The position numbers and the translations under genes are program-made. From the NCBI RefSeq assembly GCF_002209565.1, contig NZ_NJIH01000007.1, positions 310,001-374,000 of the forward strand: a DNA stretch of 64,000 nucleotides, in the 5' to 3' direction. This DNA comes from Candidimonas nitroreducens (GTDB lineage: Bacteria > Pseudomonadota > Gammaproteobacteria > Burkholderiales > Burkholderiaceae_B). Below, one piece after another: positions 24,212 through 33,480 of this stretch. Position 1 is the first letter of the stretch. Every line of letters starts with the position of its first letter. The notes under the pieces were generated by a model. It was not told the DNA's origin, searched no databases, and saw nothing but the letters and a program-made list of their open reading frames with translations.

Positions 24212-24979
24212 TTACCGGACGTCCGCCTGGCCGATATGTGTGCTGGAGTCGGGCGCAGCAAGCGCCAGTTCCCGTAATTCCGGCTGCGGCATCGTGGCCA
24301 GGAATTCACAGGCCTTGGCCCAGAAGGCGGCAGTCGCGGTCTCGGGCACGCGCCGCATCCATTGCACCGCCAAGTCCACGTGGCCGCGCGCCGCCAGCAG
24401 GCGGGCGTAGTTGAACTGGCCGCGGAAATCGCCGCCCTCGGCCGCACGGCGATAGTAATCGAATGCCGCGTTCGGGTCGGCCTCGACTTCCCAGCCGTCC
24501 TCGTAAAAACCGCCAAGCATGTTCAGGGACTTTATGTGCCCGGCGTCGGCCGCCTGGCGGAACCACTGCAAGGCCTGGGCGCGGTCGGTTTTCACGCCGC
24601 GCCCCAGCGCCAGCGAGGTGGCGTAGTTGTACATGCCCCAGTCCAGGCCGCGCTCGGCGGCGCGGCGAAACCAATACGTCGCCAGCATCATGTCGTGCGC
24701 GATGCCCCAGGCGTTCTCGTAGCAGCGCCCCAGCAGATTCATGGCCGGTACATGGTCGGCATCGGCGGCCTTGCGCAGCCACTGCACCGCCTCGGCGGGG
24801 TCGCGCGGCGTACCCTTGCCCTGCAGCAGCCATAGCCCGTAATGAAACTGCGCCTCGGCCACGCCATGCTCGGCCGCGGTCGACAGCCAGGGCAACGCCT
24901 CGTGCGCGGGGCCAGCCAGGATGCGGGCGAAATCCTCGGCGCTGGCCTGGTTGAATTGGCGTGTACTGATGCTTTCCAT
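24212..24979 (-). CDS. Sel1-repeat protein of the iron-uptake cluster
   Basis: A 255-residue protein made of about four to five Sel1-like (TPR-like) repeats, for example AEAQFHYGLWLLQGKGTPRD, AMNLLGRCYENAWGIAHD, YNYATSLALGRGVKTDRA and SLNMLGGFYEDGWEVEADP. The ATG at 24979 opens MESISTRQFN. Gene order PiuC - TonB receptor - Sel1 protein matches the piuA-piuC-PA4516-type neighbourhood of Pseudomonas, so it probably assists siderophore-linked iron uptake, by an unknown mechanism. Convergent with the Lrp gene, seven bases apart. Confidence 0.85.
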   Translation of the reverse strand: MESISTRQFNQASAEDFARILAGPAHEALPWLSTAAEHGVAEAQFHYGLWLLQGKGTPRDPAEAVQWLRKAADADHVPAMNLLGRCYENAWGIAHDMMLATYWFRRAAERGLDWGMYNYATSLALGRGVKTDRAQALQWFRQAADAGHIKSLNMLGGFYEDGWEVEADPNAAFDYYRRAAEGGDFRGQFNYARLLAARGHVDLAVQWMRRVPETATAAFWAKACEFLATMPQPELRELALAAPDSSTHIGQADVR

Positions 24980-25211
24980 GGATGTGAATAAATGTTCTGC
25001 TTGCGTAAGCGTTTGCCCGCAGGCGCAAGAGGTTCCGGCCGGATACCCGGCCGGCCGCCGCGAAACCCGGCGCGGGCTGGCACCAACCGCCGCGGCCCGA
25101 AGCGGGCCAGGGCGGTATCGCGTATACGGCAAACGGCCCGCCATCGCACGATGGCGAGCCCCTGCCCGGCGCCCGCCTTTTACGGCAGGCCGGGCAGTGC
25201 CAGGAGCCTGA

Positions 25212-27488
25212 TCAATACGACAGGCTGACGTTCAGGATCGCCGAACGCCCCGGGGCGATGCTGGCGTAGTGCGCCGCATAGGCCTTGTCGTAGTAGGTCT
25301 TGTTGAAGATGTTGAACACGTTGAGCTGCACGGCGACGCGCTTGTTGAAGCGGTATCCGGCCATGGCGTCGAAGCGCCAGTACGACGGAATGTAGTTGGT
25401 ATTGGCCGCGTTGCCGTATTGCTTGTCGACGTAGTAGGCCCCGGCGCCCAGCGTCAGCTTGGGCATGACCTTGTAGGTGCTCCAGAGGCTGAAACTGTTT
25501 TCGGGCGTGTTGGGGAAACGGTTGCCCTCGTCGGTGGCCACGCCGTCGTCCTTGATCTTGCTGCGCAAGTAGGTATAGCCGCCGTAGACATTCCACTTCG
25601 GCGTAATGGCCCCGGACACGCCCAGCTCCAGGCCGTCCACGTGCTTCTTGCCCGCCATCGCATAATCGCCGTCCGGCAGGGTGATGCGCGCATTCTCGGT
25701 CTCGGTGCGGAACACCGCGGCGGTCAGGCTCACGCTTTTGTTCAGCACATCCCATTTGGTGCCGATCTCATACGTACGGTTCTTTTCCGGCGCCATGTCG
25801 GCGGCGTTCACGCCCACGCCGCCGCGGCCCGGAACCAGGCCCTGGCTTTCACTGCCTTCGCCCAAGGTGGCGTTGGCGGGCGTGGAAGAGGTTGCGTACG
25901 AGACGTAGAACGCGCCGTTGTCCACCGGCTTGTAGACCAGCCCCAACTGGTAGTTCCAGAGCGTGTCGTGGCGGCGCACGACCGTCGAGCCATTGGCCGG
26001 GGTGTTGGTGTACTCGGTGGAATAGTCGTCCAGCCTCAGGCCCAGGCCAGCCTGCCAGTGCTTGTTGAACTCGAGCGTATCGAAGGCGTAGATCGACTTG
26101 GTGGTGGCCTCGGCCTTGCTTTCAGCCCCCGCCGGGCCGCCGTTTAGCGTGTTGCGCCACGGGTCGTTGGGATTGGGGTTGTACAGGCTGGTGCAGTTGT
26201 ACGCGGAGGCCGCGCCAATGCCGGCGTTGCATATGGATCCGGAGCCGCGATTGACGTTCAGGGAGTCCTTGTTGCTCTTCTCTTGCGAGATTTCGACCCC
26301 GAGGTTGAAGCTGTGCTTGAGCGTGCCGGTATTGAACTTGCCATACAGCTCGGTCTGGTTGGCCAGGGACGTGACGTCGCTGTCGCGGGTATTGGCGCGG
26401 CGCCAGACCTTGCCATTGAGCACATTGCCCTGGCTGTCGTCGGGCTGCGTCCAGACGTAGCGCTGCGAGGAATAGGTGTAGCGGCTGGTGTTGCGCAGCG
26501 TCAGGTTGTCGGCAAAGTCGTGCTCGACGCGCACGGTGGCCATGTCGCTGTCGGTGCGGCGATAGTCGCTGCTCAGGCCGTAGAAGTTGTTGCGGTCGAC
26601 GTCGGCCGGGCCGGTTTTGGTAATGCCCATGTAGCTGCCGTCGGCCTTGACCTTGCTGCTGGGATAGGCATACGGGATGCCGCTGTCGGGAAGATCGTCG
26701 GCCTGCAAGTGATAGTAGCTGAGCGTGACACGCGTAGGCGTGTGCATGCCGAAGGTGATGGTGGGCGCCACGCCCCAGCGGTTGTTGTGCACGGCATCGC
26801 GGCCGGCCACGTCGGCGTCATGGTACATGGCGTTCAAGCGGAAGGCTGTAGTGTCGGACAGCTTCCAGTTGCTGTCGATCGTGCCGCGATAGTAGTTGTC
26901 GGTACCCAGGCCCAGATTGACGTCGGTAAAGTCGCGGCTCTTGGCGGTCTTGCTGACGAGGTTGATGCTGCCGCCCGCGCCGCCGCGCCCGCCGTAGGCG
27001 CCGTCCGAACCCTTGACGACCTCGACCTGCTCGAGGTTGAAGACTTCGCGCGAAGTCGAACCTATGTCGCGCATGCCGTCGATATAAGTGCTGGACTGCG
27101 CATCGTAGCCGCGGATGAAGGGCCGGTCGCCCAGCGGGTTACCGCCTTCGCCCGCGCCAAAGGTAATACCCGGCGAATTGCGCAGCACGTCGGTCAGGGA
27201 CGAGGCCGCCTGATCCTGGATGACTTCCTGCGGAATGACTTGCACCGACTTGGGGGTGTCGAGCAGGGGCGCGGTGAACTTCTCCGACGCGGACTGCTTG
27301 ACGTCATAGCCTTGCGGCATGTTCCCCTGCACCTGCACCGGCGCCAGCTGCGAGACGCTGTCGGTGCCGGTGGATTGCGCCATGGCCGCGAACGAGGTCA
27401 TGAACAGGGCCGGCGTGGCCAGCGCCGTGGCTAGGCTGCCGGCCCCATAGGCGCGCAGTGAGGAAGATGGGTGTATCTGATCGGACAT
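25212..27488 (-). CDS. TonB-dependent siderophore receptor (Fiu/PiuA-like)
   Basis: A 758-residue outer-membrane receptor. It has a signal peptide (ending near SFAAMAQSTG), a plug domain with LLDTPKSVQVIPQEVIQDQ, DVLRNSPGITFGAGEGGNPL and RPFIRGYDAQSSTYIDGMRD, then a beta-barrel with repeated aromatic strands and a C-terminal AILNVSLSY ending in an aromatic residue as expected for Bam recognition. The plug phrase and length resemble the catecholate receptors Fiu and PiuA. It lies downstream of piuC and upstream of a Sel1 gene; a Fur box at 28621-28639 precedes the cluster. The ligand is inferred to be a catecholate siderophore. Confidence 0.92.
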   Translation of the reverse strand: MSDQIHPSSSLRAYGAGSLATALATPALFMTSFAAMAQSTGTDSVSQLAPVQVQGNMPQGYDVKQSASEKFTAPLLDTPKSVQVIPQEVIQDQAASSLTDVLRNSPGITFGAGEGGNPLGDRPFIRGYDAQSSTYIDGMRDIGSTSREVFNLEQVEVVKGSDGAYGGRGGAGGSINLVSKTAKSRDFTDVNLGLGTDNYYRGTIDSNWKLSDTTAFRLNAMYHDADVAGRDAVHNNRWGVAPTITFGMHTPTRVTLSYYHLQADDLPDSGIPYAYPSSKVKADGSYMGITKTGPADVDRNNFYGLSSDYRRTDSDMATVRVEHDFADNLTLRNTSRYTYSSQRYVWTQPDDSQGNVLNGKVWRRANTRDSDVTSLANQTELYGKFNTGTLKHSFNLGVEISQEKSNKDSLNVNRGSGSICNAGIGAASAYNCTSLYNPNPNDPWRNTLNGGPAGAESKAEATTKSIYAFDTLEFNKHWQAGLGLRLDDYSTEYTNTPANGSTVVRRHDTLWNYQLGLVYKPVDNGAFYVSYATSSTPANATLGEGSESQGLVPGRGGVGVNAADMAPEKNRTYEIGTKWDVLNKSVSLTAAVFRTETENARITLPDGDYAMAGKKHVDGLELGVSGAITPKWNVYGGYTYLRSKIKDDGVATDEGNRFPNTPENSFSLWSTYKVMPKLTLGAGAYYVDKQYGNAANTNYIPSYWRFDAMAGYRFNKRVAVQLNVFNIFNKTYYDKAYAAHYASIAPGRSAILNVSLSY

Positions 27489-27692
27489 TCGGCTTGCTCC
27501 CGTTGTTTGCGTAATAAAGTTTCCCCGCGGCCCCGCGTCGATGCGCAAGGCCGTCCGCACGTCTCCAAAGCAAAGAGACGCGCCGTATGCTGTTCACTGC
27601 GGCGGGTCGATTCCGGCCATGGTGCGCGGCGCGCCGGCCGTATCCGGGCGCCCGGCGGCCCGGGGGCCGCCCTCGCACACCTTTGCCGAAGA

Positions 27693-27720
27693 GCCTGTCC
27701 GGGCCCGGGCCCGGACAGGC
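27693..27720. repeat. 28-base perfect GC palindrome between piuC and the receptor gene
   Basis: Arms beginning GCCTGTCC and ending GGACAGGC form an uninterrupted 28-base palindrome one base beyond the piuC stop codon. It can fold into a very stable hairpin, but no T-tract follows on either strand. It may attenuate or stabilise the mRNA between piuC and the receptor. Confidence 0.5.
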
Positions 27721-27721
27721 G

Positions 27722-28402
27722 TCACAACTGCGCCCATTTGCGCAGCAGGTTGTGGTAGACGCCGGTCAGCTCTTCCAGCGATCCGTGTTCGGGCACATCG
27801 CGCAGCAGGCGCTGGATGGCAACGTCGAGCTGCAGCAGCAAGGCGCGTTCGCTGTCTTCGCGCACCAGGCTCTGGATCCAGAAGAACGAGCTGACGCGCG
27901 CGCCGCGGGTGACCGGATTGACCTTGTGCAGGCTGGTGCCCGGATACAGTACGGCGCTGCCGGCGCGCAACTTGATTTCCCGGGTGCCGTAGGTGTCGAG
28001 CACCACCAGCTCGCCACCGTCGTAGTCGCCGGGCTCGGACAGGAACAGCGTCATGGAAAGATCGGTGCGCACGCGACCGGGCGCCCCCTTGATGGGACGG
28101 ACGGCATTGTCGATGTGGTAGCCGAAGGATTCTCCACCCTCGTAGCAATTGAACAGCGGCGGGAAGATTTTCTCGGGCAGCGCCGCGGACATGAAGATAT
28201 TGTTCGAGCTCAGGCGCTCTATGATGCGCGCCCCCAGCTCGCGCGCCAGCGGGTGGTCTTCCGGCAGCTGCCGATTGTGCTTGACCAGGGCCGAGCGATG
28301 GCCCGCCGTGACCCGGCCGTCGACCCAGCCGGCCTGTTCGAGCTGGCCGCGCATGGCCTGTGCTTCTTGCGCACTGAAGACTTCGGGTATTTCCACGAGC
28401 AC
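27722..28402 (-). CDS. piuC: PiuC/YbiX-family Fe(II)/2-oxoglutarate dioxygenase
   Basis: A PKHD-type hydroxylase. The iron and 2-oxoglutarate residues lie in [10 protein letters not shown] (His and Asp), [14 protein letters not shown] (second His and the 2OG-binding Arg). The GTG at 28402 gives 226 residues, the usual PiuC/YbiX length; an upstream ATG at 28456 would add 18 residues of non-conserved sequence. PiuC proteins sit beside catecholate receptors and are iron-regulated; they are thought to modify or release iron from siderophores or siderophore-drug conjugates. The Fur box at 28621-28639 lies about 220 bases upstream. Confidence 0.88.
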   Translation of the reverse strand: MLVEIPEVFSAQEAQAMRGQLEQAGWVDGRVTAGHRSALVKHNRQLPEDHPLARELGARIIERLSSNNIFMSAALPEKIFPPLFNCYEGGESFGYHIDNAVRPIKGAPGRVRTDLSMTLFLSEPGDYDGGELVVLDTYGTREIKLRAGSAVLYPGTSLHKVNPVTRGARVSSFFWIQSLVREDSERALLLQLDVAIQRLLRDVPEHGSLEELTGVYHNLLRKWAQL

Positions 28403-28620
28403 GGCTACGATCCCAGGGCCGGTTGACGCAGAATGGAGAACTGCACTGGCGGGCAACCGGCCCTAGTGCGAAGGATTGGCCAGGATCGCGGCAAACCGGC
28501 AGGCATACGGCGCACCATGCCGCCGCAAATACCACGCACGCCCACGACCGAACGCGCAGCGCGTTCGCGGGCTGGATCGAACACCATCATTTCCCTTTTT
28601 TTGGCTTCTTAAATATATAT

Positions 28621-28639
28621 GACAATGATAACCATTATC
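28621..28639. promoter_or_regulatory. Fur box
   Basis: The 19 bases gacaatgataaccattatc match the Fur consensus GATAATGATAATCATTATC at 17 positions. The site lies in the 314-base region between piuC (minus strand) and the MFS gene (plus strand), so it could repress both under iron-replete conditions. The rest of that region is AT-rich near the box and otherwise shows nothing. Confidence 0.85.
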
Positions 28640-28716
28640 ATCAATATTTTCAACACTATGTAAGGAAAATTTCAAGAAGGCCTGGGCACGCCCTCTGGGC
28701 GCCGCGCCTATCAGGT

Positions 28717-29967
28717 ATGCTTGAGCCTGATATTGCCTGTTCACGCATACAAATCCGCCAACCAGTGAAAAGAGACATCCCGGCCTGGATCGCTCCCGTC
28801 GCGGCGATTCTGGTACTGCAGACCGCGGCCTCGTTCCTGTCGCGCCTCATCCCCATCGTCTCGCCTTCGTTGATACAGGATTTCGGCTGGAACAACGGCT
28901 GGGTCGGCTATCTCGCCGCCATCAATACCGCGGGTTCGCTGTTCTTCCTGATGGTGGGCACCGGCTTCATACACCGCATCGGCAACATCCGCAGCGTGCA
29001 ATGGGGCGTACTCATGGGCACCATCAGCATGGCGCTGTTTTTTTCGCCGATAGTGGCGCTGGCGGCGGTGGCCAGCTTCATCATCGGCGCGGGCTACGGG
29101 GTGTCCAGCCCCGCCGGCAGCGAGATCCTGCAACGCTACAGCCCCCCATCCATCCGCAACCTGGTGTTCTCGATCAAGCAGGCCGGCGTGCCGCTGGGCG
29201 GCGTGATCGCCGGGCTGACAATACCGCTGCTGGCGGAATCGGCCGGATGGCGCGTCGCGCTGCTGGCTGCCGCCCTGCTGGCGTTCGGCATGGTGGCCCT
29301 GACCTGGCGGCTCGGCCGCGACGTAGATACCCCTGCGAGGTCGGCTCAGTCCTGGCTCGGCGCGCTGTCGCTACACAATATCCTGACCCCGATCCGCGCG
29401 CTGCGCGAAGGGCACGATACGCGCAGGCTGGCGGCGGTAGGCGGGCTGCTTTCGGCCACGCAAAGCTGCTGGTTTACTTTCACCGTGGCCTATCTGGTCG
29501 ACCGGCTCGACTTTACGCTTAGCATGGCCGGCTTGGTGTTTGCCATCATGCAGGCCGCCGGCGTGGCCGGCCGCATTGTATTCGGCTGGCTGGCCGACCG
29601 CATCGGCTCCGCGCGCGTGGCCTTGTCGCTGACCTCCGTCGGGTCGGCCGCCACCACGGCGCTGCTGGCTCTGAGCACCCAGGCCTGGCCGCTATGGGTG
29701 CTGAGCCTGCTGGCGGCGGGCGCGGGCGCCACGGCGGCGGGCTGGAACGGGGTACAGATCGCCGAGATGGCGCGCCGCGCGCCGCCGGACAAAGTCAGCG
29801 AAGCCGCGGCCGGCTCTACCTTGCATGTCTACCTGGCCAACACCGTGGCGCCCGCCGTCTTCGCGGCATACGTGTCGGCCACGGGGCAGTATGAAGAAGC
29901 ATTCATGGCCGCCGCGGTCTGCAGCCTGGGCGCACTGGCCTTGCTGGCACGGATCCGGCCGCACTGA
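28717..29967 (+). CDS. MFS transporter
   Basis: A 416-residue major facilitator with about 12 hydrophobic segments in two halves (for example APVAAILVLQTAASFLSRLI, GYLAAINTAGSLFFLMVG, AGVAGRIVFGWLADRIGSA, a motif-A-like loop). The ATG at 28717 was taken as the start; a GTG at 28765 (VKRDIPAW) is a possible alternative closer to the first membrane span. Its promoter region contains the Fur box shared with piuC, so it may export or import a siderophore or be iron-regulated, but this is inference. Substrate unknown. Confidence 0.8.
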   Translation: MLEPDIACSRIQIRQPVKRDIPAWIAPVAAILVLQTAASFLSRLIPIVSPSLIQDFGWNNGWVGYLAAINTAGSLFFLMVGTGFIHRIGNIRSVQWGVLMGTISMALFFSPIVALAAVASFIIGAGYGVSSPAGSEILQRYSPPSIRNLVFSIKQAGVPLGGVIAGLTIPLLAESAGWRVALLAAALLAFGMVALTWRLGRDVDTPARSAQSWLGALSLHNILTPIRALREGHDTRRLAAVGGLLSATQSCWFTFTVAYLVDRLDFTLSMAGLVFAIMQAAGVAGRIVFGWLADRIGSARVALSLTSVGSAATTALLALSTQAWPLWVLSLLAAGAGATAAGWNGVQIAEMARRAPPDKVSEAAAGSTLHVYLANTVAPAVFAAYVSATGQYEEAFMAAAVCSLGALALLARIRPH

Positions 29968-30005
29968 AATGAATGCAGTCCACAGGGGCTGTGCCGTGCG
30001 CTGGC

Positions 30006-30191
30006 TCATCCACGCGGTGCGGCCCAGAAACGCAGACCCACGGCTACAGGCACGGCCAGCGCCGCCCACGCCATCCAGTGCCAGGCACCCGTGCCCAACA
30101 AAGCGGCCAGCAGGCCGAACAGGGTCAGGACGGCAATCAGCAATGGGGCGCCCCAGACACGCAGGAAAGCGGTACGCATTGTCGTATTCAT
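30006..30191 (-). CDS. Small two-span membrane protein downstream of the PepSY gene
   Basis: A 61-residue protein, MNTTMRTAFLRVWGAPLLIA followed by VLTLFGLLAALLGTGAWHWM and a second span ending GLRFWAAPRG. It starts 16 bases after the PepSY gene stop on the same strand and is therefore probably co-transcribed. Small two-span proteins of this type commonly accompany PepSY-associated membrane proteins in iron-uptake loci. Function unknown. Confidence 0.7.
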   Translation of the reverse strand: MNTTMRTAFLRVWGAPLLIAVLTLFGLLAALLGTGAWHWMAWAALAVPVAVGLRFWAAPRG

Positions 30192-30207
30192 GTGAATTCG
30201 GCCCGAG

Positions 30208-31377
30208 TCATGAGGCCCTGGCCGGCAGCGAGGCCACGAGAGAGGCCTGGCGAGCCAAGGCTGCGATGCGTGCGTCGGTGGCGCGGCGCCGCGCAAACCA
30301 AAGATACAGGCCGCTGCCAAGCACGACGACGGTAAGCAGATCCAGCAAGGCCCAGATTATTTTCAGCGGCATGCCGCCATAATCGCCGAAGTGCAGCGGT
30401 CGCGACAATTCAAGCGCGGAGAGATACCAGGGCGGGCTCGCCACCGCGGTCAGCTGGCCGGTGCCGGCATCGACCAGGGCGGCGGTGAACAGGTGCGAGC
30501 GCAGCGGCGTCGACCCCTTGGCCCAGACAATGTAGTGATGCGGCACGCCGAACGGGTTGCCCGGAAAGGACAAGCTGACGAAGCTTTGCCCGGGCAATGC
30601 GCGCATCGCGGCTTCGCGCGCCTCCTGCGCCGAGGTGAGCACGGCGGGCGGCTCGGCATGCTTGTAGGCCGCCAGCAGTTGGGCGACGTCGGTTTTCTGC
30701 CAGTAGGTGAACATGGGCGTCGACAGCTCGTTGATGACGCCCGTCACGCCCACCACAAGCCCCCAGCCCAGCGTGACCGCCCCCAGCAGATTATGCAGAT
30801 CCAGCCATTTCAAGCGCCGCGAACGGCCGGCACGCACCGTGCCGAAGGCCAGTTTCTTCATGAAAGGGCCATACAGCATCACGCCGGACACGATGGCGAT
30901 GACGAACAACAGGCCCATGAAGCCCAGGAACAGCTCGCCCGGCAAACCCGCATACAGATCCATGTGCAGGGCCAGCATGATGCCCATGAAGGTATAGCGT
31001 TCGCCCGGCGGGCCGTCATTGAGCAGCTCGCCGGTATGCGCGTCGAACTTCAGCGTATGGCTGTCGGTGGTGGCCGTGGCGAACGAAGGCGCCATGCCCA
31101 CCAGCACCTGCGGCTGTTCGTCATCGGCGAACACGAAAGTGATCACCTGCCCCGGATACAGCGCGTGGGCCTTGGCCACCATGGGATCGACACTTGCCGT
31201 GGGCGCATCGGCCGGCGCCACGGCATAGGGCTTGCCATTGTCGAGCCATTGGTCGATCTCGTCATGAAACACCAGAGGCAGGCCGGTGACACAGATCACC
31301 AGTAGAAACACCGTGCATACCAGGCTGCTCCATTTGTGCAGCCAATACCAGGTTTTCAGTGTAGTGGCGGCGGTCAC
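30208..31377 (-). CDS. PepSY-associated transmembrane protein (putative siderophore/ferric reductase)
   Basis: A 389-residue protein of the PepSY_TM family with four membrane spans: LHKWSSLVCTVFLLVICVTG near the N-terminus, LGFMGLLFVIAIVSGVMLYG, DLHNLLGAVTLGWGLVVGVT and LLDLLTVVVLGSGLYLWFAR. Conserved spaced histidines (LHKW, ALHMDL, DLHNLLG, PLHFGDYGG) suggest heme or metal ligation, as in ferric-siderophore reductases of this family. No ATG fits; a GTG at 31377 or TTG at 31383 starts it. A Fur-box-like site at 31468-31486 lies about 90 bases upstream. Confidence 0.82.
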   Translation of the reverse strand: MTAATTLKTWYWLHKWSSLVCTVFLLVICVTGLPLVFHDEIDQWLDNGKPYAVAPADAPTASVDPMVAKAHALYPGQVITFVFADDEQPQVLVGMAPSFATATTDSHTLKFDAHTGELLNDGPPGERYTFMGIMLALHMDLYAGLPGELFLGFMGLLFVIAIVSGVMLYGPFMKKLAFGTVRAGRSRRLKWLDLHNLLGAVTLGWGLVVGVTGVINELSTPMFTYWQKTDVAQLLAAYKHAEPPAVLTSAQEAREAAMRALPGQSFVSLSFPGNPFGVPHHYIVWAKGSTPLRSHLFTAALVDAGTGQLTAVASPPWYLSALELSRPLHFGDYGGMPLKIIWALLDLLTVVVLGSGLYLWFARRRATDARIAALARQASLVASLPARAS

Positions 31378-31467
31378 GGGCAACCCCGGCAGGCTGCCAC
31401 TGGCCTTAAAACAGGCTCAGACGCGGCGTGGATCTCTTGCGACGCCATTTTTTCCCTGGAATAGAAA

Positions 31468-31486
31468 GATATTGATTATCGTTTTC
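31468..31486. promoter_or_regulatory. Fur-box-like site
   Basis: gatattgattatcgttttc matches the 19-base Fur consensus at 15 positions and lies about 90 bases upstream of the PepSY gene on the minus strand. The surrounding DNA is AT-rich, consistent with a promoter. Confidence 0.65.
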
Positions 31487-31632
31487 ATTCTAATTTGAGG
31501 GAAAACCTGGTGTCAAACCCGACGTAGATCCGGCGTAGGCCCACGAGCCGCCACGGCGGCGCAAACGTCGGCGGGCGCCCCGATTCCGCCCACGGCTCTC
31601 AGAGGGGTGTATGAAAACTCGGCGACATAAAG

Positions 31633-31672
31633 CGGTCGTGCCGCATCCCCTGCAGGGGATGCGGCACGACCG
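31633..31672. repeat. 40-base perfect palindrome
   Basis: The arms CGGTCGTGCCGCATCCCCTG and its complement form a perfect 40-base palindrome about 50 bases downstream of the 2-hydroxyacid dehydrogenase gene. It could act as a transcription terminator stem, but there is no T-tract after it on either strand. A mobile or protein-binding palindrome is an alternative. Confidence 0.6.
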
Positions 31673-31721
31673 GTGGCCGGCCGCGGCTTCGAGTCCGGCC
31701 GAACTTGGCCCGGACGGGCCT

Positions 31722-32681
31722 TCAGTTCAGCGAGTTGACCGGTGCGCCGCCGGCCCAGGCGGCAATGGCCTGGACAGCGCTGCGGTAGAAGGCCTGGAAG
31801 TTCTCGGCACTGACGTAGCCCAGGTGCGGGGTGAGCAGCACATTGTCCAGGCTGCGCAGCCTGTCGTCGGCGGGCAGGGGTTCGTCGGGAAAGACATCCA
31901 GGCCCGCGCCGCCGATGCGCTTCTGGCGCAACACATCGTACAGGGCGTCCATGTCTACCAGGCCGGCGCGCGAGGTGTTCACGAAGCATGCGTCCGGCTT
32001 CATCGACCGCAGCAGCTCGGCGCTGGCCAGCCCGCGCGTGCTGTCGGACAGAATCAGGTGCATGCTGATCACATCGGACTGCGCGAACAAGGTTTCTTTG
32101 TCTACGCGGCGCGCGCCGCCCGCGGCGGCCCGCTCGTCGGTAAGGTGCGGGCTGTAGGCCAGGATTTCCATCCCGAAAGCCTTGCCCACCGCCGCCGCGG
32201 CCTGGCCCAGCTTGCCCAGGCCGACGATGCCCAGGGTCTTGCCGGCAAGTATGCGCGGCATCTGCGTCTGCCACGCCCCCGCATGCATCGCGCGGTCTTC
32301 GGCCGCGAGGTTCTTGAACAGCCCCAGAATATGGGCCCAGGCCAGTTCCGCGGTGGCGTGCGCCGCCAGCTTGCTGCCTGGCGCGCCGCACACCAGCACG
32401 CCCTGCGCGGCGCAAGCCTGCATGTCGATGCCGCGGTTGCGCATGCCGGTCGTTATCAGCAGCCGCAGGTCGGGCAGGCGCCGCAGCAAGTCTGCCGGAA
32501 ACGGCGTGCGCTCGCGCATGGCGACGATGACGTCGAAGCCGGCCAGCGCCGCCGCGCGTTGATCGGGGGCGGCGGGCAGCGGCTCGTGGAATAAGGTGAT
32601 TGCGGCGTCCGCCCCCAGAGAGTCCCAGTCGGCCGCCTGGCGGGCGGTACGCAGGTAGTCGTCAAGTATCGCTATTTTCAT
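31722..32681 (-). CDS. D-isomer-specific 2-hydroxyacid dehydrogenase
   Basis: A 319-residue NAD-dependent dehydrogenase. The cofactor motif GIVGLGKLGQAAAAVGKAFG, the catalytic Arg in VNTSRAGLVDM, Glu in DVFPDEPLP and His in LTPHLGYVS are visible. It reduces a 2-keto acid to a D-2-hydroxy acid or the reverse; substrate unknown. The start at 32681 (MKIAILDDY) is standard; the longer frame runs into the Ohr region. Monocistronic, followed by the 40-base palindrome. Confidence 0.9.
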   Translation of the reverse strand: MKIAILDDYLRTARQAADWDSLGADAAITLFHEPLPAAPDQRAAALAGFDVIVAMRERTPFPADLLRRLPDLRLLITTGMRNRGIDMQACAAQGVLVCGAPGSKLAAHATAELAWAHILGLFKNLAAEDRAMHAGAWQTQMPRILAGKTLGIVGLGKLGQAAAAVGKAFGMEILAYSPHLTDERAAAGGARRVDKETLFAQSDVISMHLILSDSTRGLASAELLRSMKPDACFVNTSRAGLVDMDALYDVLRQKRIGGAGLDVFPDEPLPADDRLRSLDNVLLTPHLGYVSAENFQAFYRSAVQAIAAWAGGAPVNSLN

Positions 32682-32793
32682 CAGAGGGCTCCATGGTGGG
32701 TTGCGAAACGCCGCGTCAGCGCCATGCGCAGGCAGCCTTCGGCGCAAGGCGCAGTGTATACCCGAAGCCGGCGCGACCGGCAGCGCGGCGGCG

Positions 32794-33219
32794 CTAGACC
32801 AGGGTGAGGGTCACGTTGATATTGCCGCGGGTGGCGTTGGAATACGGGCAGACGATGTGCGCCCTGTCGACCAGTACCTGGGCCTGGTCGCGGGGCAGGC
32901 CGGGCAGCGAGATGCGCAGCTCGACCTCGATGCCGAAGCCCGTAGGGATCGGCCCGATGCCGACGATGCCGTTGACCGATACGTCGGCCGGAATGCTGAG
33001 CTTGTCGCGCTGGGCCACGAATTTCATGGCGCCCAGAAAGCAAGCCGAATAGCCTACGGCGAACAGTTGTTCCGGATTGGTGCCCTTGCCGCCGGCTCCG
33101 CCCAATTCACTCGGGGTGGCGAGTGTGACGTCGAGGACGCCGTCGGACGTGACGCCGCGGCCGTCGCGGCCTCCCGTCGCGGTGGCATTGGCGCGATACA
33201 GTACTTTTTCTACTGGCAT
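32794..33219 (-). CDS. ohr: Organic hydroperoxide resistance protein (Ohr/OsmC family)
   Basis: A 141-residue Ohr-type peroxidase that reduces organic hydroperoxides using two cysteines. Both are present: [12 protein letters not shown] (peroxidatic) and [14 protein letters not shown] (resolving). The N-terminal [16 protein letters not shown] and the [12 protein letters not shown] segment are diagnostic. AAGGAG precedes the ATG. No OhrR gene is adjacent. Confidence 0.93.
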   Translation of the reverse strand: MPVEKVLYRANATATGGRDGRGVTSDGVLDVTLATPSELGGAGGKGTNPEQLFAVGYSACFLGAMKFVAQRDKLSIPADVSVNGIVGIGPIPTGFGIEVELRISLPGLPRDQAQVLVDRAHIVCPYSNATRGNINVTLTLV

Positions 33220-33480
33220 GAGAGTGCTCCTTCAAAGGATCGAAACCGCGGCCAGGGCCTGCGCCAGCGGCGTGGGAAACCGGCATGGCCGGCTCAGGAC
33301 GAGCCTTCCAATATAAAGAATCCGCTCGCGCCTGGAGCGAATAACAACATCGCAAGACGGGCAATTGCGCGGGTACCCGGGGCGCGGCTTGCGCAGCCCT
33401 GCAGGCAATAACGCCGCATGGCGGCGCGCCCGGCTGTCACTTCAGCCCGCGGGGCCGGCCCGCCGCCTTCATTCAAGCCC

